The notes below the pieces were generated by a model. That model was not told where the DNA came from and made no database searches. It was given only the letters and a program-made list of their open reading frames with translations. DNA of 21,319 nt from a virus, in the IMG/VR virus record IMGVR_UViG_3300013758_000002, positions 1-21,319 of that record. One strand, written 5' to 3'. Position 1 is the first letter of the stretch. Each line of letters begins with the position of its first letter. The translations under genes were made by a program, and so were the position numbers. Shown piece by piece: positions 6,572-13,610 of the stretch.

Positions 6572-6786
6572 GCGCCGACCCTGATTCCGTGTTGTTCGAT
6601 GACAGTGTCGGGGATGACCCTGGACTTGACCTTGCCCGTGGAATGCCGGTAAATGTCCATGGCTTTGGCGAGTGCGTCTTTGCAGGGCCGGCAGGTTTGG
6701 GTTCCGTTGCGCAAATGCCGGTAGTAGGCGGACCTGTCCCCACAGTTGGGGTAGACACTGGGCCCGTCGGGTGTTTTCCGGGTCAT
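6568..6786 (-). CDS. Small zinc-binding-type protein
   Basis: A 72-residue protein. It contains a Cys-Gly-x-x-x-x-Y-x-R-H-L-R-x-G-x-x-x-C-x-x-C pattern (about residues 15-35), seen in many small actinobacterial and actinophage proteins with an HTH-like helical pair. The rest is basic (IYRHSTGKVKSR), which suits nucleic-acid binding. No precise function is known. The ATG at 6786 overlaps the upstream stop as ATGA. Confidence 0.65.
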   Translation of the reverse strand: MTRKTPDGPSVYPNCGDRSAYYRHLRNGTQTCRPCKDALAKAMDIYRHSTGKVKSRVIPDTVIEQHGIRVGA

Positions 6787-6986
6787 GGTGTGACCTCTTT
6801 GCTGGTCCGCCCAGAGTCCCGCGAAGACCTGACATGTGCGAGGGCTTCGGCATAGGTATCGAACGTGCGTTTACCCTCAGCGTGTGGCCGGTAAATGAAC
6901 CTTGGCGGGGTTGTCTTCCAAACGGGTTTGCCGGTGATGAAGTCGACGTCAGACTCGATCTTCCACCGGTCAGATGGGCTTCTCAT
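6783..6986 (-). CDS. Hypothetical small protein
   Basis: A 67-residue protein of unknown function with a basic C-terminus. The middle (PRFIYRPHAEGKRTFDTYAE) reads as a short beta-alpha unit, similar in feel to DUF-type proteins that pair a strand pair with a helix. The start is supported by AAGGAG with 7-base spacing, one of the best SDs in the operon, after a 10-base gap from the upstream phosphatase gene. It is coupled by ATGA to the next gene. Confidence 0.6.
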   Translation of the reverse strand: MRSPSDRWKIESDVDFITGKPVWKTTPPRFIYRPHAEGKRTFDTYAEALAHVRSSRDSGRTSKEVTP

Positions 6987-6996
6987 TGGTTGCTCC

Positions 6997-7638
6997 TTAG
7001 AAGTTTCCGTCAGCGACTTGGAATACGGTCAGGCCGATTGCCCGCCACATTTCAACTACCTGGTTCCGGTCGTCAAACACTCCGGTGACGTTGTATTTGC
7101 CGCGGATGTGCTGGTTGAACAGTTCGTGCTTGACGGTGGAGTCTTTGCGTTTGTCGCCGAGCGGGCGGGTGTGGAGCTCGTGGGCGATGAGCCCGTTTGT
7201 TTTGAGCCATTCGGCGGTGACACGGCGGTGTTCGGCGTCCCTGCCGGTCATGTAGACGATGCGGTGGGTTTTCTGCAGCATGCGGATGATGCGTACGACG
7301 TTCCAGTTGGGGGTGTCGAGGTGGGCTTTTGAGCCGTCGTAGATGTCACGGTCGCCTTTGATGGCGACGGTCCCGTCAATGTCCACGAGGTAGACGGGGT
7401 CAAGCCCGGTGGTGGGTTCCCAGGGCTGCCATTCGCTGCCGGTGTTTGCGTCGGCGGTGGGGTGCGGGAGTTTGCCGCGGCATGCCCGGGTGACGTCGTT
7501 CCATTCGCGTTTGAACTGGGCGAGCTCGGTGTAGTTGAGGATGGCGAGCGGCGCGGACGGGTGGTACTGGCGGCGGATGAAACCGTCGCGTATCGCAGCG
7601 TCGAGCGCATCATGGCTGAATAGGTCGGCGAGTCTCAT
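6997..7638 (-). CDS. Polynucleotide 3'-phosphatase with RNA-ligase-like N-terminus
   Basis: A 213-residue protein in two parts. Residues about 80-213 are a HAD phosphatase of the T4 Pnkp 3'-phosphatase type: VDIDGT (D86, D88), YMTGR (T131), K170, and VFDDRNQVVEMW (D189, D190). It should remove 3'-phosphates from broken RNA or DNA. There is no Walker A, so no 5'-kinase domain. Residues 1-55 instead resemble the beginning of T4-type RNA ligases (YHPSAPLAILNYTELAQF, then EWNDVTRACRG), but the adenylation lysine motif and the rest of the ligase are absent. Thus a ligase N-terminus seems fused directly to the phosphatase, perhaps by in-frame deletion. The ATG at 7638 follows AGGAG. The phosphatase call is firm; the fusion origin is inference. 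Confidence 0.85.
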   Translation of the reverse strand: MRLADLFSHDALDAAIRDGFIRRQYHPSAPLAILNYTELAQFKREWNDVTRACRGKLPHPTADANTGSEWQPWEPTTGLDPVYLVDIDGTVAIKGDRDIYDGSKAHLDTPNWNVVRIIRMLQKTHRIVYMTGRDAEHRRVTAEWLKTNGLIAHELHTRPLGDKRKDSTVKHELFNQHIRGKYNVTGVFDDRNQVVEMWRAIGLTVFQVADGNF

Positions 7639-7647
7639 ACTGTCTCC

Positions 7648-7664
7648 TGTTGGTTGTGAACACT
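7648..7664 (-). promoter_or_regulatory. Third copy of the early-region 16-17 bp motif
   Basis: TGTTGGTTGTGAACACT matches the 16-mers at 11954-11969 and 14896-14911 with one extra base and a few changes. It lies in the 51-bp gap upstream of the phosphatase gene, overlapping its leader. A -35/-10 pair is not clear here, so an operator or leader element fits as well as a promoter. Confidence 0.35.
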
Positions 7665-7689
7665 GAACACGGTGAGCAAAAAAGAGAGG

Positions 7690-8214
7690 TCAGAAAGGCG
7701 GTTCGGCGTCGGGGCCGCTGCCCCAACCGCCAGCGTTGGAGACTCCAGGCGTCGCCCACGGATCAGACTGCGATGCTTGCGCACTAGAACCACCAAAGCC
7801 TCCATTCGAGCCATTGCCGGTTTGACTAGAACCACCGCCGCCACCGGAACGCTGAGTCCGGTTGACTTTGGCGTTCGCGAACCGGAGGCTGGGCCCGATC
7901 TCATCAACCTCTAGCTCAATGACAGTGCGCTTTTCGCCAGCCGTCGTCTCGTAGCTGCGGGACTTCAATCGGCCGGATACGATGACGCGCATACCCTTGG
8001 TCAGGGACTCGGCCACGTTCTCGGCAGCTTCGCGCCATACCGCTGCGCGGAGGAAGAGCGTCTCGCCGTCCTTGAACTCGTTCGACTGCCTATCAAACGT
8101 CTTGGGTGTGGAGGCGATGGTGAAGTTGGCCACGGCGCTGCCGCTGGGCGTGAAGCGGAGCTCCGGGTCAGAGACCAAATTTCCAATGAGTGTGATGATT
8201 GTTTCGCCTGCCAT
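7690..8214 (-). CDS. ssb: Single-stranded DNA-binding protein
   Basis: A 174-residue bacterial-type SSB. Residues about 1-110 form the OB fold ([69 protein letters not shown]). A flexible Gly/Ser/Gln-rich linker follows, and the acidic tip DAEPPF, close to the DDxPF consensus that recruits host repair and replication proteins. It would protect ssDNA in phage replication and work with the RecT-like annealase encoded just upstream. The ATG at 8214 lies 2 bp after the recT stop; GGAAG is farther upstream than ideal, so coupling is likely. The retained acidic tip suggests contact with host SSB partners. Confidence 0.97.
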   Translation of the reverse strand: MAGETIITLIGNLVSDPELRFTPSGSAVANFTIASTPKTFDRQSNEFKDGETLFLRAAVWREAAENVAESLTKGMRVIVSGRLKSRSYETTAGEKRTVIELEVDEIGPSLRFANAKVNRTQRSGGGGGSSQTGNGSNGGFGGSSAQASQSDPWATPGVSNAGGWGSGPDAEPPF

Positions 8215-8216
8215 GG

Positions 8217-9143
8217 TTATGCTGCTTCCGTTTCGTGTTCGTCAATGAGTCGGTGGGCCTCTTGTTTGGTGAGGTCCTTGGATGATGCGATGGGGCGTGC
8301 CAGGTAGGTGGACAGGTAGTTGAGCTTGTCGCCCCGCTCCGTGAGTCCCTGCTCCTGGAGGATGATGTTGAGCTTGGTGAGCTGCGCGGTGGTGATCGGA
8401 TCGAGCACGGGGCCCGGCTCGGCTGGTTCATCCGGCTCCGGCTCCGGTTCGGGCTCCGGCGCATCATTCACGGCGGCGGGCAACTCCGGGGCAGGCTGCT
8501 GCTTCCGGGTGATGGTGCGCTTCGGCTTGGGCTCGGCGGCGACCGTTCCCGATGTCTCGCCGAGGTCATCCAGCTCCACCTCTTCCACTGACGTGGCGGC
8601 AATACCCGTCAGCACGTCCGGGGCGATGACGCGGCAGATTTCGGCCTGGCACTTCGCCGTGAGCATCGCAATTGGATCGGACTGGTATTTCTTGTTCGAC
8701 GTGTAGCCAGCCTTCTGGGCGCGGGCGATGGTCCACTCAACACGGGTGAACACGGTTTCGCCTTTGCGCTTGCCCTCGTAGACGACGCGCTCTTCCGTGG
8801 CTTCGAGGCGGCGGATGGTGTGGCCTGCCTGCATGACCAGTGCGGCCATGGTGCGGGCGTACATGGACGGGCGGCCGGAGACAACGAAGATGTTTGCCAG
8901 CGCGTTCATCGGGTCAAGCCCGAGTGACTTGCCCGCAAGGATCGCGGCGGCCGCAGCTTCGGGCTTGCCCCGGAACGATGATGGTACAAACTCAGTCCCA
9001 CACAGCGCGGTCCCGAGCTGATGTGCGGCGCTGAGCTCCTGCGCCCACTCCATCAGGGAGATAGTCGTTGACGTCGGGGCGATGGGTGCGGCGCCGAACT
9101 GGGTGACCTGGCCGGACTGCTGGGGGATGGCTACTTCACTCAT
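8217..9143 (-). CDS. recT: RecT-like ssDNA annealing protein
   Basis: A 308-residue actinophage RecT-family protein. The conserved part (about residues 25-185) includes [51 protein letters not shown], and [19 protein letters not shown]. It should anneal complementary ssDNA at resected ends. An acidic Pro/Glu linker ([15 protein letters not shown]) follows, then a C-terminal helical domain (about 245-308) that resembles extensions of other phage recombinases and may mediate partner contacts. It is coupled by ATGA to the upstream Cas4-like exonuclease and followed by ssb, giving an exonuclease-annealase-SSB recombination cassette. Confidence 0.93.
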   Translation of the reverse strand: MSEVAIPQQSGQVTQFGAAPIAPTSTTISLMEWAQELSAAHQLGTALCGTEFVPSSFRGKPEAAAAAILAGKSLGLDPMNALANIFVVSGRPSMYARTMAALVMQAGHTIRRLEATEERVVYEGKRKGETVFTRVEWTIARAQKAGYTSNKKYQSDPIAMLTAKCQAEICRVIAPDVLTGIAATSVEEVELDDLGETSGTVAAEPKPKRTITRKQQPAPELPAAVNDAPEPEPEPEPDEPAEPGPVLDPITTAQLTKLNIILQEQGLTERGDKLNYLSTYLARPIASSKDLTKQEAHRLIDEHETEAA

Positions 9144-10015
9144 GCTGCTTGGGTTCCTTCGATGGTTGGGATGCTGAGTGGTTCGGTGATGATCGCGTCA
9201 CGGAGCTTGGCGGTCTTTTGGGTGTAGGCGGCGGCAAGGAACATCTGGTAGTGCTGCTCGATTTCTTCCGGGTTGCGGGCCAGCTCGTAGAGTGCCGTAC
9301 CGTCCGGGGTTACGTGGGCGACGTAGGTGGCGGCGATCGCCGGGAGTGGGTGTTCGTTGCCGTCTTCGTCGATGTAGAACTCGGCCTTGGAGTATGCGGC
9401 GGTCTGCAGTGCGGTTTCCCCGTAGACGCCTTTGGAGGTTTTGAGGTCGATCTGGACGGGCTTGCCGTTGGCGAGGAATGGTGAGGTGCAGAACAGGTCA
9501 AACTTGCCCGCGTACCAGTCCTTGCGGTTGGCGACCGGGCGCTCGGTCAGGAGGGTGGTGATCTGCCATTTGTCGAGGAACTCGGCGTAGCCCTCCACGT
9601 AGGGCACGAGCTCTTCGGGGACGTCGACGGCTTCGCCGGTGTTGTGGAGTACTTCGGCGTGGTCGTGGACGGCCGTGCCGCGTACCCCGGCTTCGTCGCG
9701 GACCTTCGTGGGCAATTCCTTGAGCTCGCGAATCGCGGCTTCTGGATCACCGGCCAGCAGTTCATCGAGCCGTGCGCGGTTGTCGGGGTCGGTGACCCAT
9801 TCGGCTACGACTCGGGGTGCCCACCGGACGAGTGCGGGCTTGGGGATGCCGCCGCCGATGATGGTGGTCACGCCGGTGACGGGGAGCCCGTCGAGCTTAT
9901 AGCGGTGTCCGTTGTGGGTGAAGGTCAGGCCATTCTCGGGGGCTTTGGTGGCACGCCTGGCGGTTCCTGGTGTCGCTACAGGGGTATCAGTTCCGGAGAT
10001 TACGGGCGTGCTCAT
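9140..10015 (-). CDS. Cas4/RecE-like PD-(D/E)XK exonuclease
   Basis: A 291-residue nuclease of the phage Cas4-like/RecE-like group. Motifs in order: VTGVTTIIG (about 47-54), RGTAVHDHAE with H117, TERPV with E159, YAGKFDLF with D173, IDLKTSKG with D190 and K192, and ETALQTAAYSKAE (Q204, Y208, motif-IV-like). It probably resects dsDNA ends to give ssDNA for RecT, whose gene overlaps it by ATGA. The Cas4 iron-sulfur cysteines are not evident, so it is nearer the RecB/RecE-like branch. The ATG at 10015 overlaps the upstream stop as ATGA; a longer frame adds arginine-rich shadow sequence. Unrelated to CRISPR: no array or other Cas gene is present. Confidence 0.88.
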   Translation of the reverse strand: MSTPVISGTDTPVATPGTARRATKAPENGLTFTHNGHRYKLDGLPVTGVTTIIGGGIPKPALVRWAPRVVAEWVTDPDNRARLDELLAGDPEAAIRELKELPTKVRDEAGVRGTAVHDHAEVLHNTGEAVDVPEELVPYVEGYAEFLDKWQITTLLTERPVANRKDWYAGKFDLFCTSPFLANGKPVQIDLKTSKGVYGETALQTAAYSKAEFYIDEDGNEHPLPAIAATYVAHVTPDGTALYELARNPEEIEQHYQMFLAAAYTQKTAKLRDAIITEPLSIPTIEGTQAA

Positions 10016-10185
10016 CCTCCGACCTCCACGTATTGGGCTTCGATGCCGAGGTCTTTGCCGCCGCATGCCCTAGCTGCTTCTTTGGCCCGGTGTTCGTCTT
10101 GGCCGTAGGTTCCGATGACTTCGCCGGTTTCGCCGTAGACGATCCATTCGGCGTAGGGTGCGTCGTCTTGTGGTTCCCAGCTCAT
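10012..10185 (-). CDS. Small hypothetical protein (57 aa)
   Basis: A 57-residue protein of unknown function, starting MSWEPQDDAPYAEWIVYGET. The pattern of a strand pair (EWIVYGETGEVIG), a helix (EHRAKEAARACG) and a final strand resembles small phage proteins with an alpha/beta fold. Both ends overlap neighbours as ATGA, so the short frame, not the 84-codon one reaching 10266, is the gene. Position between a helical protein and the exonuclease gives no specific hint. Confidence 0.65.
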   Translation of the reverse strand: MSWEPQDDAPYAEWIVYGETGEVIGTYGQDEHRAKEAARACGGKDLGIEAQYVEVGG

Positions 10186-10541
10186 CGGTTCGCCTCCGGC
10201 TTTTTCGGGACGGCGATTCCTTCGGCCTTGAGGTAGGCGCTCCACACCCAGTAGGAGTCGGGCCACTGGCCGTCTTCGAGATACTTCTCATAGACGCCCT
10301 TGCCGAGGTCCCATGTGCGCTGGGCGGACTTGATCTTGGTGGCCAGTTCTTTCTCTGTGAGTGGGATGGTGATTTCGCCGTCTTCCACGTCCAGTCCGAG
10401 TCGCCCAGCTTCGGCCAGGGCCCCGAGGAGATGCATGCCAAGCGAGGGGTATGTGGTGATGTAGTGGGACGGGATGGTTGCGACTCGGTGACCGCGAACG
10501 TCGTACTCGTCGAGGTCTTCAGTGCTGGATGGTCGTGTCAT
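10182..10541 (-). CDS. Hypothetical early protein
   Basis: A 119-residue protein of unknown function. The N-terminus is polar; residues about 25-75 contain a hydrophobic helix (YPSLGMHLLGALAEAGRLGL), followed by charged helices and a C-terminus with aromatic residues (WPDSYWVWSAYLKAEG). No known motif is recognised. The ATG at 10541 has AGGAAG upstream and overlaps the stop of the 58-aa gene as ATGA; an in-frame ATG at 10568 has a weaker SD and is less likely. Confidence 0.65.
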   Translation of the reverse strand: MTRPSSTEDLDEYDVRGHRVATIPSHYITTYPSLGMHLLGALAEAGRLGLDVEDGEITIPLTEKELATKIKSAQRTWDLGKGVYEKYLEDGQWPDSYWVWSAYLKAEGIAVPKKPEANR

Positions 10542-10714
10542 CGGTTCACTTCCTGCTTCTGTGCCCATGCGGCTTCTTTGGCGGTGGACGGGTTGACGTA
10601 GCCGGCAACCGTTTCTTGGGGTGCCCCGTCAACATTGCAGGTGCAGTCGGTGCATACGTGGTGGCCTTGTTCGCAGATGGCGTGGCCGCGGCAGTAGCAG
10701 GCGGCGGGGGTCAT
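10538..10714 (-). CDS. Small cysteine-rich, zinc-binding-type protein (58 aa)
   Basis: A 58-residue gene that is easily missed. It starts MTPAACYCRGHAICEQ and has Cys at 6, 8, 14, 21, 24 and 26 plus His at 11, 18 and 19, enough for one or two zinc sites. A helical tail (STAKEAAWAQKQEVNR) follows. The ATG at 10714 overlaps the ATPase stop as ATGA, and its own stop overlaps the next ATG the same way. Frame, composition and both junctions support it. Function is unknown; a small protein-protein or nucleic-acid adaptor is possible. Confidence 0.7.
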   Translation of the reverse strand: MTPAACYCRGHAICEQGHHVCTDCTCNVDGAPQETVAGYVNPSTAKEAAWAQKQEVNR

Positions 10715-11922
10715 GCCGCTACCCCGCCGTCTTCGATGGTGATACCGAAGTCTCCGGTCTCGTTGACGATCTCAATGAAGATTTGGAAGTCAGCATCGGA
10801 TGCCATGTCTTCGAGCGCGGTCAGGCTGTCGGAGTCGAGGTCGTTGCCGTTGCGGACGATGAGGACACGGAGTTCGGGGTTGAGGGCGATCATCATGGCG
10901 GCGGAGACGAGTACCTTCTCGGCGGATGATGCGCGGTTGAACGGGCGGCCGCTGTAGAGCACGCCGTCGGCATCAAAGCCAAGACCTTCGACGGGGAACT
11001 TGGCGGCGGCGAGCCCGTCCGCTTTGCGCTTCTCAATGGCGTCGAGCTGGGCGGTCAAGTCAGCGGCGACCTTGGCCCCGGCGTCGCGGCGGGTGACCAC
11101 TGCGGCCTGTGCCTGGCGCTTGCGGACCTGTTCGTTGAGGAACTCGGCGTTATCCATGGAGTTCTGGATGTCGTCAAGGTCCGGGAGTGGCTGCGCTTCG
11201 ACGTGTTTGAGTGTGGCGGCGGCCGTGGATGCTGCGGACTCTGCAAGCTCGAGCTGTTCGCGGAGGTGGCCTACAACTGCGGTGGCATGGTTGTAGGTGG
11301 ACTGTGATTCGTCGAGCTTGCGGTGCGCGTCCTGCGCGGCCCGGTATTCGGTGACGAGCGCGGAGACGCTAACCTCTTCACCCGGGGTGTCGGGGCCGTA
11401 GGTGAAGTGTCCGGCGATCTGGCCGTCGAGTTCTTTGAGTGCCCGGTTGACGTCGGTGCGGCGGTCGTATACTTCCTTGCGTTCGGCGTCGAGTTCTGAT
11501 GGGTCGAACGGGAGGTCAACGAGGCCGAGGAGTGTGCGGAGCTGGTCCTTGTCGTTGAGGCTGGCGAACTGGGATGCGTCAATGCCGAGTGCCCCGATGA
11601 GGGAGTCGAGCTTAGCCTGGCCGTACTTGGCGCCGTCGCCAGCCTTGATGGTGAGCTTCGAACCGGCCGCGGTGTAGGTGCGGGTGATCTGCAGGCCGTC
11701 GTCGGTTTCCACGGTGATCCCGGCTTTGTCTGCGCCGTCGTTGATGGGGCGGGTGATGACCCTGCCGTTGTGGCCGCAGATGGCTGCTTCGAGTCCGTCA
11801 AGGATGCTGGACTTTCCCTGCTTGTTCTTGCCGGCGAGGGCGACGAGGGAGCCTGAGGGTGCGATCTGGACGTAGTTGAGGCGCTGGAACTTGTGGAATT
11901 CTGCGAACTTTAGCTTGCTCAT
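10711..11922 (-). CDS. SMC/RecF-like AAA ATPase
   Basis: A 403-residue protein with Walker A GKNKQGKSS (residues 31-39), a central coiled-coil region (about 150-310, Ala/Glu/Leu-rich), an ABC-signature-like NRASSAEKVLVSAAMM, and a C-terminal NPELRVLIVRNGNDLDSD, where the Walker B region is expected. That segment lacks the usual acidic pair after the hydrophobic strand (RNG where relatives often have RDG), so ATP hydrolysis may be altered. It resembles phage ATPases that accompany exonuclease and RecT-like genes, akin to the SbcC/Rad50 head-and-coil plan but much shorter. The ATG at 11922 follows GAGGT. The gene is preceded by a putative promoter at 11967-11995. Confidence 0.85.
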   Translation of the reverse strand: MSKLKFAEFHKFQRLNYVQIAPSGSLVALAGKNKQGKSSILDGLEAAICGHNGRVITRPINDGADKAGITVETDDGLQITRTYTAAGSKLTIKAGDGAKYGQAKLDSLIGALGIDASQFASLNDKDQLRTLLGLVDLPFDPSELDAERKEVYDRRTDVNRALKELDGQIAGHFTYGPDTPGEEVSVSALVTEYRAAQDAHRKLDESQSTYNHATAVVGHLREQLELAESAASTAAATLKHVEAQPLPDLDDIQNSMDNAEFLNEQVRKRQAQAAVVTRRDAGAKVAADLTAQLDAIEKRKADGLAAAKFPVEGLGFDADGVLYSGRPFNRASSAEKVLVSAAMMIALNPELRVLIVRNGNDLDSDSLTALEDMASDADFQIFIEIVNETGDFGITIEDGGVAA

Positions 11923-11953
11923 TTTGTGACCTCTCGATTGTGGATGTGTTTTG

Positions 11954-11995
11954 TGTTGATATGAACACTCTACATGCTGGTAGTGACATTTTCTA
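11954..11995 (-). promoter_or_regulatory. Candidate internal early promoter with repeated motif
   Basis: On the minus strand TAGAAA (11990-11995) and TAGAGT (11967-11972) are 17 bp apart, suggesting a weak -35 and a TANNNT -10. The 16-mer TGTTGATATGAACACT (plus strand, 11954-11969) matches 15 of 16 bases with that at 14896-14911 in the cro leader. It would drive the ATPase gene and those downstream. Confidence 0.5.
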
Positions 11996-12015
11996 GTGTT
12001 TCCGACACGAAACAC
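11996..12015. repeat. Inverted repeat next to the internal promoter
   Basis: GTGTTTC-CGACAC-GAAACAC, a 7-bp perfect dyad with a 6-base spacer, lies directly upstream of the putative -35. No T-run follows, so an operator seems likelier than a terminator. GTGTTTCC also occurs on the minus strand at 14978-14985 in the main control region. Confidence 0.45.
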
Positions 12016-12027
12016 GGCCGGGTTTTA

Positions 12028-12369
12028 TCAGGCTTCCAACAGTGTGAGTCCGGGCCGTTGGATCGCTTCCGGGTGGAGTCCTTCGGTGGGGATTCCGCGT
12101 CTCCTGCGTGAGGTCCAGAACTGTACGAGACCGACCCTGGCTTGCATGATTTCCTCATCGGTGAGGGCGTGCCGGTAGATCGGTGAGACCGTTGCAACCA
12201 AGCCTTTCGCTGTTGGCCGGTGCGTGTTATGGAGGACCCGCCAGCAGGTTGTGCACGTACCATCCTGCGTGGTCGCTGACAAGTACCCGGCGGGGATGGG
12301 TTCGCGGAAGTCACCGGTGCGGCGCTGGTAGTAGGTCCGCCGTTCACAACGCGGGCAATGCCGCCTCAT
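12028..12369 (-). CDS. Small zinc-ribbon protein
   Basis: A 113-residue protein. CPRC (residues 5-8) and CTTC (about 39-42) form a likely zinc ribbon in the N-terminal half; the C-terminal half is basic (TSRRRRGIPTEG) and may bind nucleic acid. Function is unknown. The ATG at 12369 overlaps the previous stop as ATGA. It ends 105 bp before the ATPase gene, the largest gap inside this half of the operon, where a promoter and a dyad are found. Confidence 0.65.
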   Translation of the reverse strand: MRRHCPRCERRTYYQRRTGDFREPIPAGYLSATTQDGTCTTCWRVLHNTHRPTAKGLVATVSPIYRHALTDEEIMQARVGLVQFWTSRRRRGIPTEGLHPEAIQRPGLTLLEA

Positions 12370-12665
12370 TTGGTCACCGGGCCAAGGACGGCGATGAATT
12401 CGGATGCCGGCCCGAATGAATCACACTTGGGGCATTCCCATTCTTTGTATGCAGCCAGCATGTCGATGAAGCCCCGACATGCTGGATATACAGTGGGCGC
12501 CTTTTCGCAGCCGCGGCATTGCTTCTGCACATAGTGAGTAGCTGGGCCGTGATGACCGCTGGCCGGCTCGTTGTGCAATACATGTTCGCACGGCACAGCA
12601 TCCATTTCCCCGACCATGGCGGCGATGTCGATGAGGGTGTCTGTTTCGAGGGGTTGGACGGTCAC
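12366..12665 (-). CDS. Small hypothetical protein with zinc-type cysteines
   Basis: A 99-residue protein. Cys/His residues recur: CEHVLH, HHGPATHY, CRGCEK, then YPACRG, and a C-terminal ECPKCDSFG, so one or two zinc sites are likely. Function is unknown; similar small zinc proteins cluster in actinophage early operons. The start is a GTG at 12665 that overlaps the upstream stop as GTGA. The next gene begins with an ATGA overlap. Confidence 0.65.
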   Translation of the reverse strand: MTVQPLETDTLIDIAAMVGEMDAVPCEHVLHNEPASGHHGPATHYVQKQCRGCEKAPTVYPACRGFIDMLAAYKEWECPKCDSFGPASEFIAVLGPVTK

Positions 12666-12790
12666 GGGGTCACCATGAGGAGCGCGAAGAACGCGGTGGC
12701 TGTGACCGGGAGGACCACGAGCGCGAGGACGGCGGAGAGGATGCCGAACACGAGCTCCCCACGGCGGGTGAGACGGATGGGCTGGCTCAT
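12662..12790 (-). CDS. Tiny single-pass membrane protein (42 aa)
   Basis: A 42-residue gene. A basic N-terminus (RLTRRGE) is followed by one hydrophobic stretch (LVFGILSAVLALVVLPVTAT and on to about residue 38), so a single transmembrane helix with the basic end inside is expected. AGGAG precedes the ATG with 6-base spacing. Its start overlaps the 46-aa gene and its stop overlaps the next GTG. Its role is unknown; small membrane proteins of early phage regions can alter host physiology or exclude superinfecting phage. Confidence 0.7.
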   Translation of the reverse strand: MSQPIRLTRRGELVFGILSAVLALVVLPVTATAFFALLMVTP

Positions 12791-12927
12791 TCTGACTCCT
12801 GGTGGTCTACTTTGTTCGCGCCACTGATGGCGCTGATTTGGTTGAGGGCTTCGTAACTGTTGAGCTGCGTCCGGTAGAACTGCTCCAACACGGCATTGAT
12901 CGCCGTCATCGCGTCATGGTCATTCAC
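12787..12927 (-). CDS. Small hypothetical protein (46 aa)
   Basis: A 46-residue protein, starting with GTG at 12927 that overlaps the preceding stop as GTGA; its stop overlaps the ATG of the 42-aa membrane gene. The sequence is helical (AMTAINAVLEQFYRTQLNSY and onward) with no recognised motif. The two overlap junctions are the main support. Function is unknown. Confidence 0.6.
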   Translation of the reverse strand: MNDHDAMTAINAVLEQFYRTQLNSYEALNQISAISGANKVDHQESE

Positions 12928-13307
12928 GCGGCTGCCCGTCCTTCATCGGTTGCTTTGAACGCGGAGACTTGTAACAGCTCGGCGACGTTGTCGCGGAGCG
13001 TGACGGCGAGTTCGTCTAACAGGTCGGGGCGGTTGTCGATAGTCAACGCCTGGTTGAGGACGATGCGATAGTGGGTGCCGGCGTCAACGGACTGGATCTC
13101 CTCGAGCGTGGTCAACAGTTCGCGGAGATCCGAAATGGCGGCCGGAATGTCGGCGCCGGTGTGGTGCTGCAACTCAGCGGCGAGGGCTTCGGCGCGTTGG
13201 TCCCAGACGTGCCCGGGTTCGTCCCATGTGGTGTCCTCGATGAACTGACGGCATTGTTCGAGGATGACGGCTTTCGCGTGGCGTTCAGTGGTTTTGCGGA
13301 TGGACAT
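12924..13307 (-). CDS. Hypothetical helical protein
   Basis: A 127-residue protein of unknown function. It is predicted mostly helical (TTERHAKAVILEQCRQFIED, ISDLRELLTTLEEI and the C-terminal LLDELAVTLRDNVAELL) and acidic overall. The ATG at 13307 follows AAGGAG with 7-base spacing, a strong signal; a longer frame reaching 13349 is rejected. Neighbours are only small proteins, so there is no useful context beyond early expression. Confidence 0.65.
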   Translation of the reverse strand: MSIRKTTERHAKAVILEQCRQFIEDTTWDEPGHVWDQRAEALAAELQHHTGADIPAAISDLRELLTTLEEIQSVDAGTHYRIVLNQALTIDNRPDLLDELAVTLRDNVAELLQVSAFKATDEGRAAA

Positions 13308-13308
13308 G

Positions 13309-13389
13309 TCAGTTCTCCTTGGGCTTGTGATTGCAGGGGCGGTAAACACGGATGTTGCCGGTTGTCTCCCAAGTGCCGGTGCATCTCAT
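13309..13389 (-). CDS. Tiny putative peptide gene (26 aa)
   Basis: A 26-residue frame starting MRCTGTWETTGNIRVY, with Cys at 3 and 19 and a basic end (NHKPKEN). It is supported by a strong SD: AAGGAGAACCAAATGAG is nearly identical to that of the 67-aa gene at 14511. Its ATG overlaps the previous stop as ATGA. Its stop is one base before the next gene's ATG, and it contains that gene's SD. It may be a real micropeptide, or mainly keep ribosomes moving across the junction. Confidence 0.5.
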   Translation of the reverse strand: MRCTGTWETTGNIRVYRPCNHKPKEN

Positions 13390-13610
13390 TTGGTTCTCCT
13401 TGTGCGGCGTGTGGTCCGCTGTTGTGGTGGGGTTGCTTCGGATGTGGTGAGGATTGTTGCGAGGTGGTGTTCGGTGAATCGGATGGTGCGGGGCCCGAAA
13501 GCGAGGTAGGGCCAGGAACCGTTGCGGGCGTTGGCCCGGATTGTTGCGGGCCTGAGCTGGAGGATCTCTGAGAGCTGCGTGACCGTGTACGTGCGGGGGG
13601 CTTCAGTCAT
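13386..13610 (-). CDS. Excisionase-like / MerR-type HTH protein
   Basis: A 74-residue protein with a winged-HTH of the excisionase or MerR N-terminal type: YTVTQLSEILQLRPATIRAN (about residues 8-27), then a wing region (WPYLAFGPRTIRF) and a second helix, with a basic tail (TTRRTRRTK). In temperate phages such proteins commonly act as Xis, bending DNA at attP to favour excision, or as early regulators. Expression from the early promoter, opposed to int, suits an excisionase. The ATG at 13610 overlaps the 41-aa gene by 8 bases. The Xis role is inferred. Confidence 0.7.
   Translation of the reverse strand: MTEAPRTYTVTQLSEILQLRPATIRANARNGSWPYLAFGPRTIRFTEHHLATILTTSEATPPQQRTTRRTRRTK

Noticed and set aside
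9140-10015. Cas4-like nuclease as evidence for CRISPR
   Set aside because: No repeat-spacer array and no other Cas gene; this family is common in phage recombination modules beside RecT.
11996-12015. Dyad as an intrinsic terminator
   Set aside because: No T-run follows on either strand; position at a putative -35 suits an operator better.
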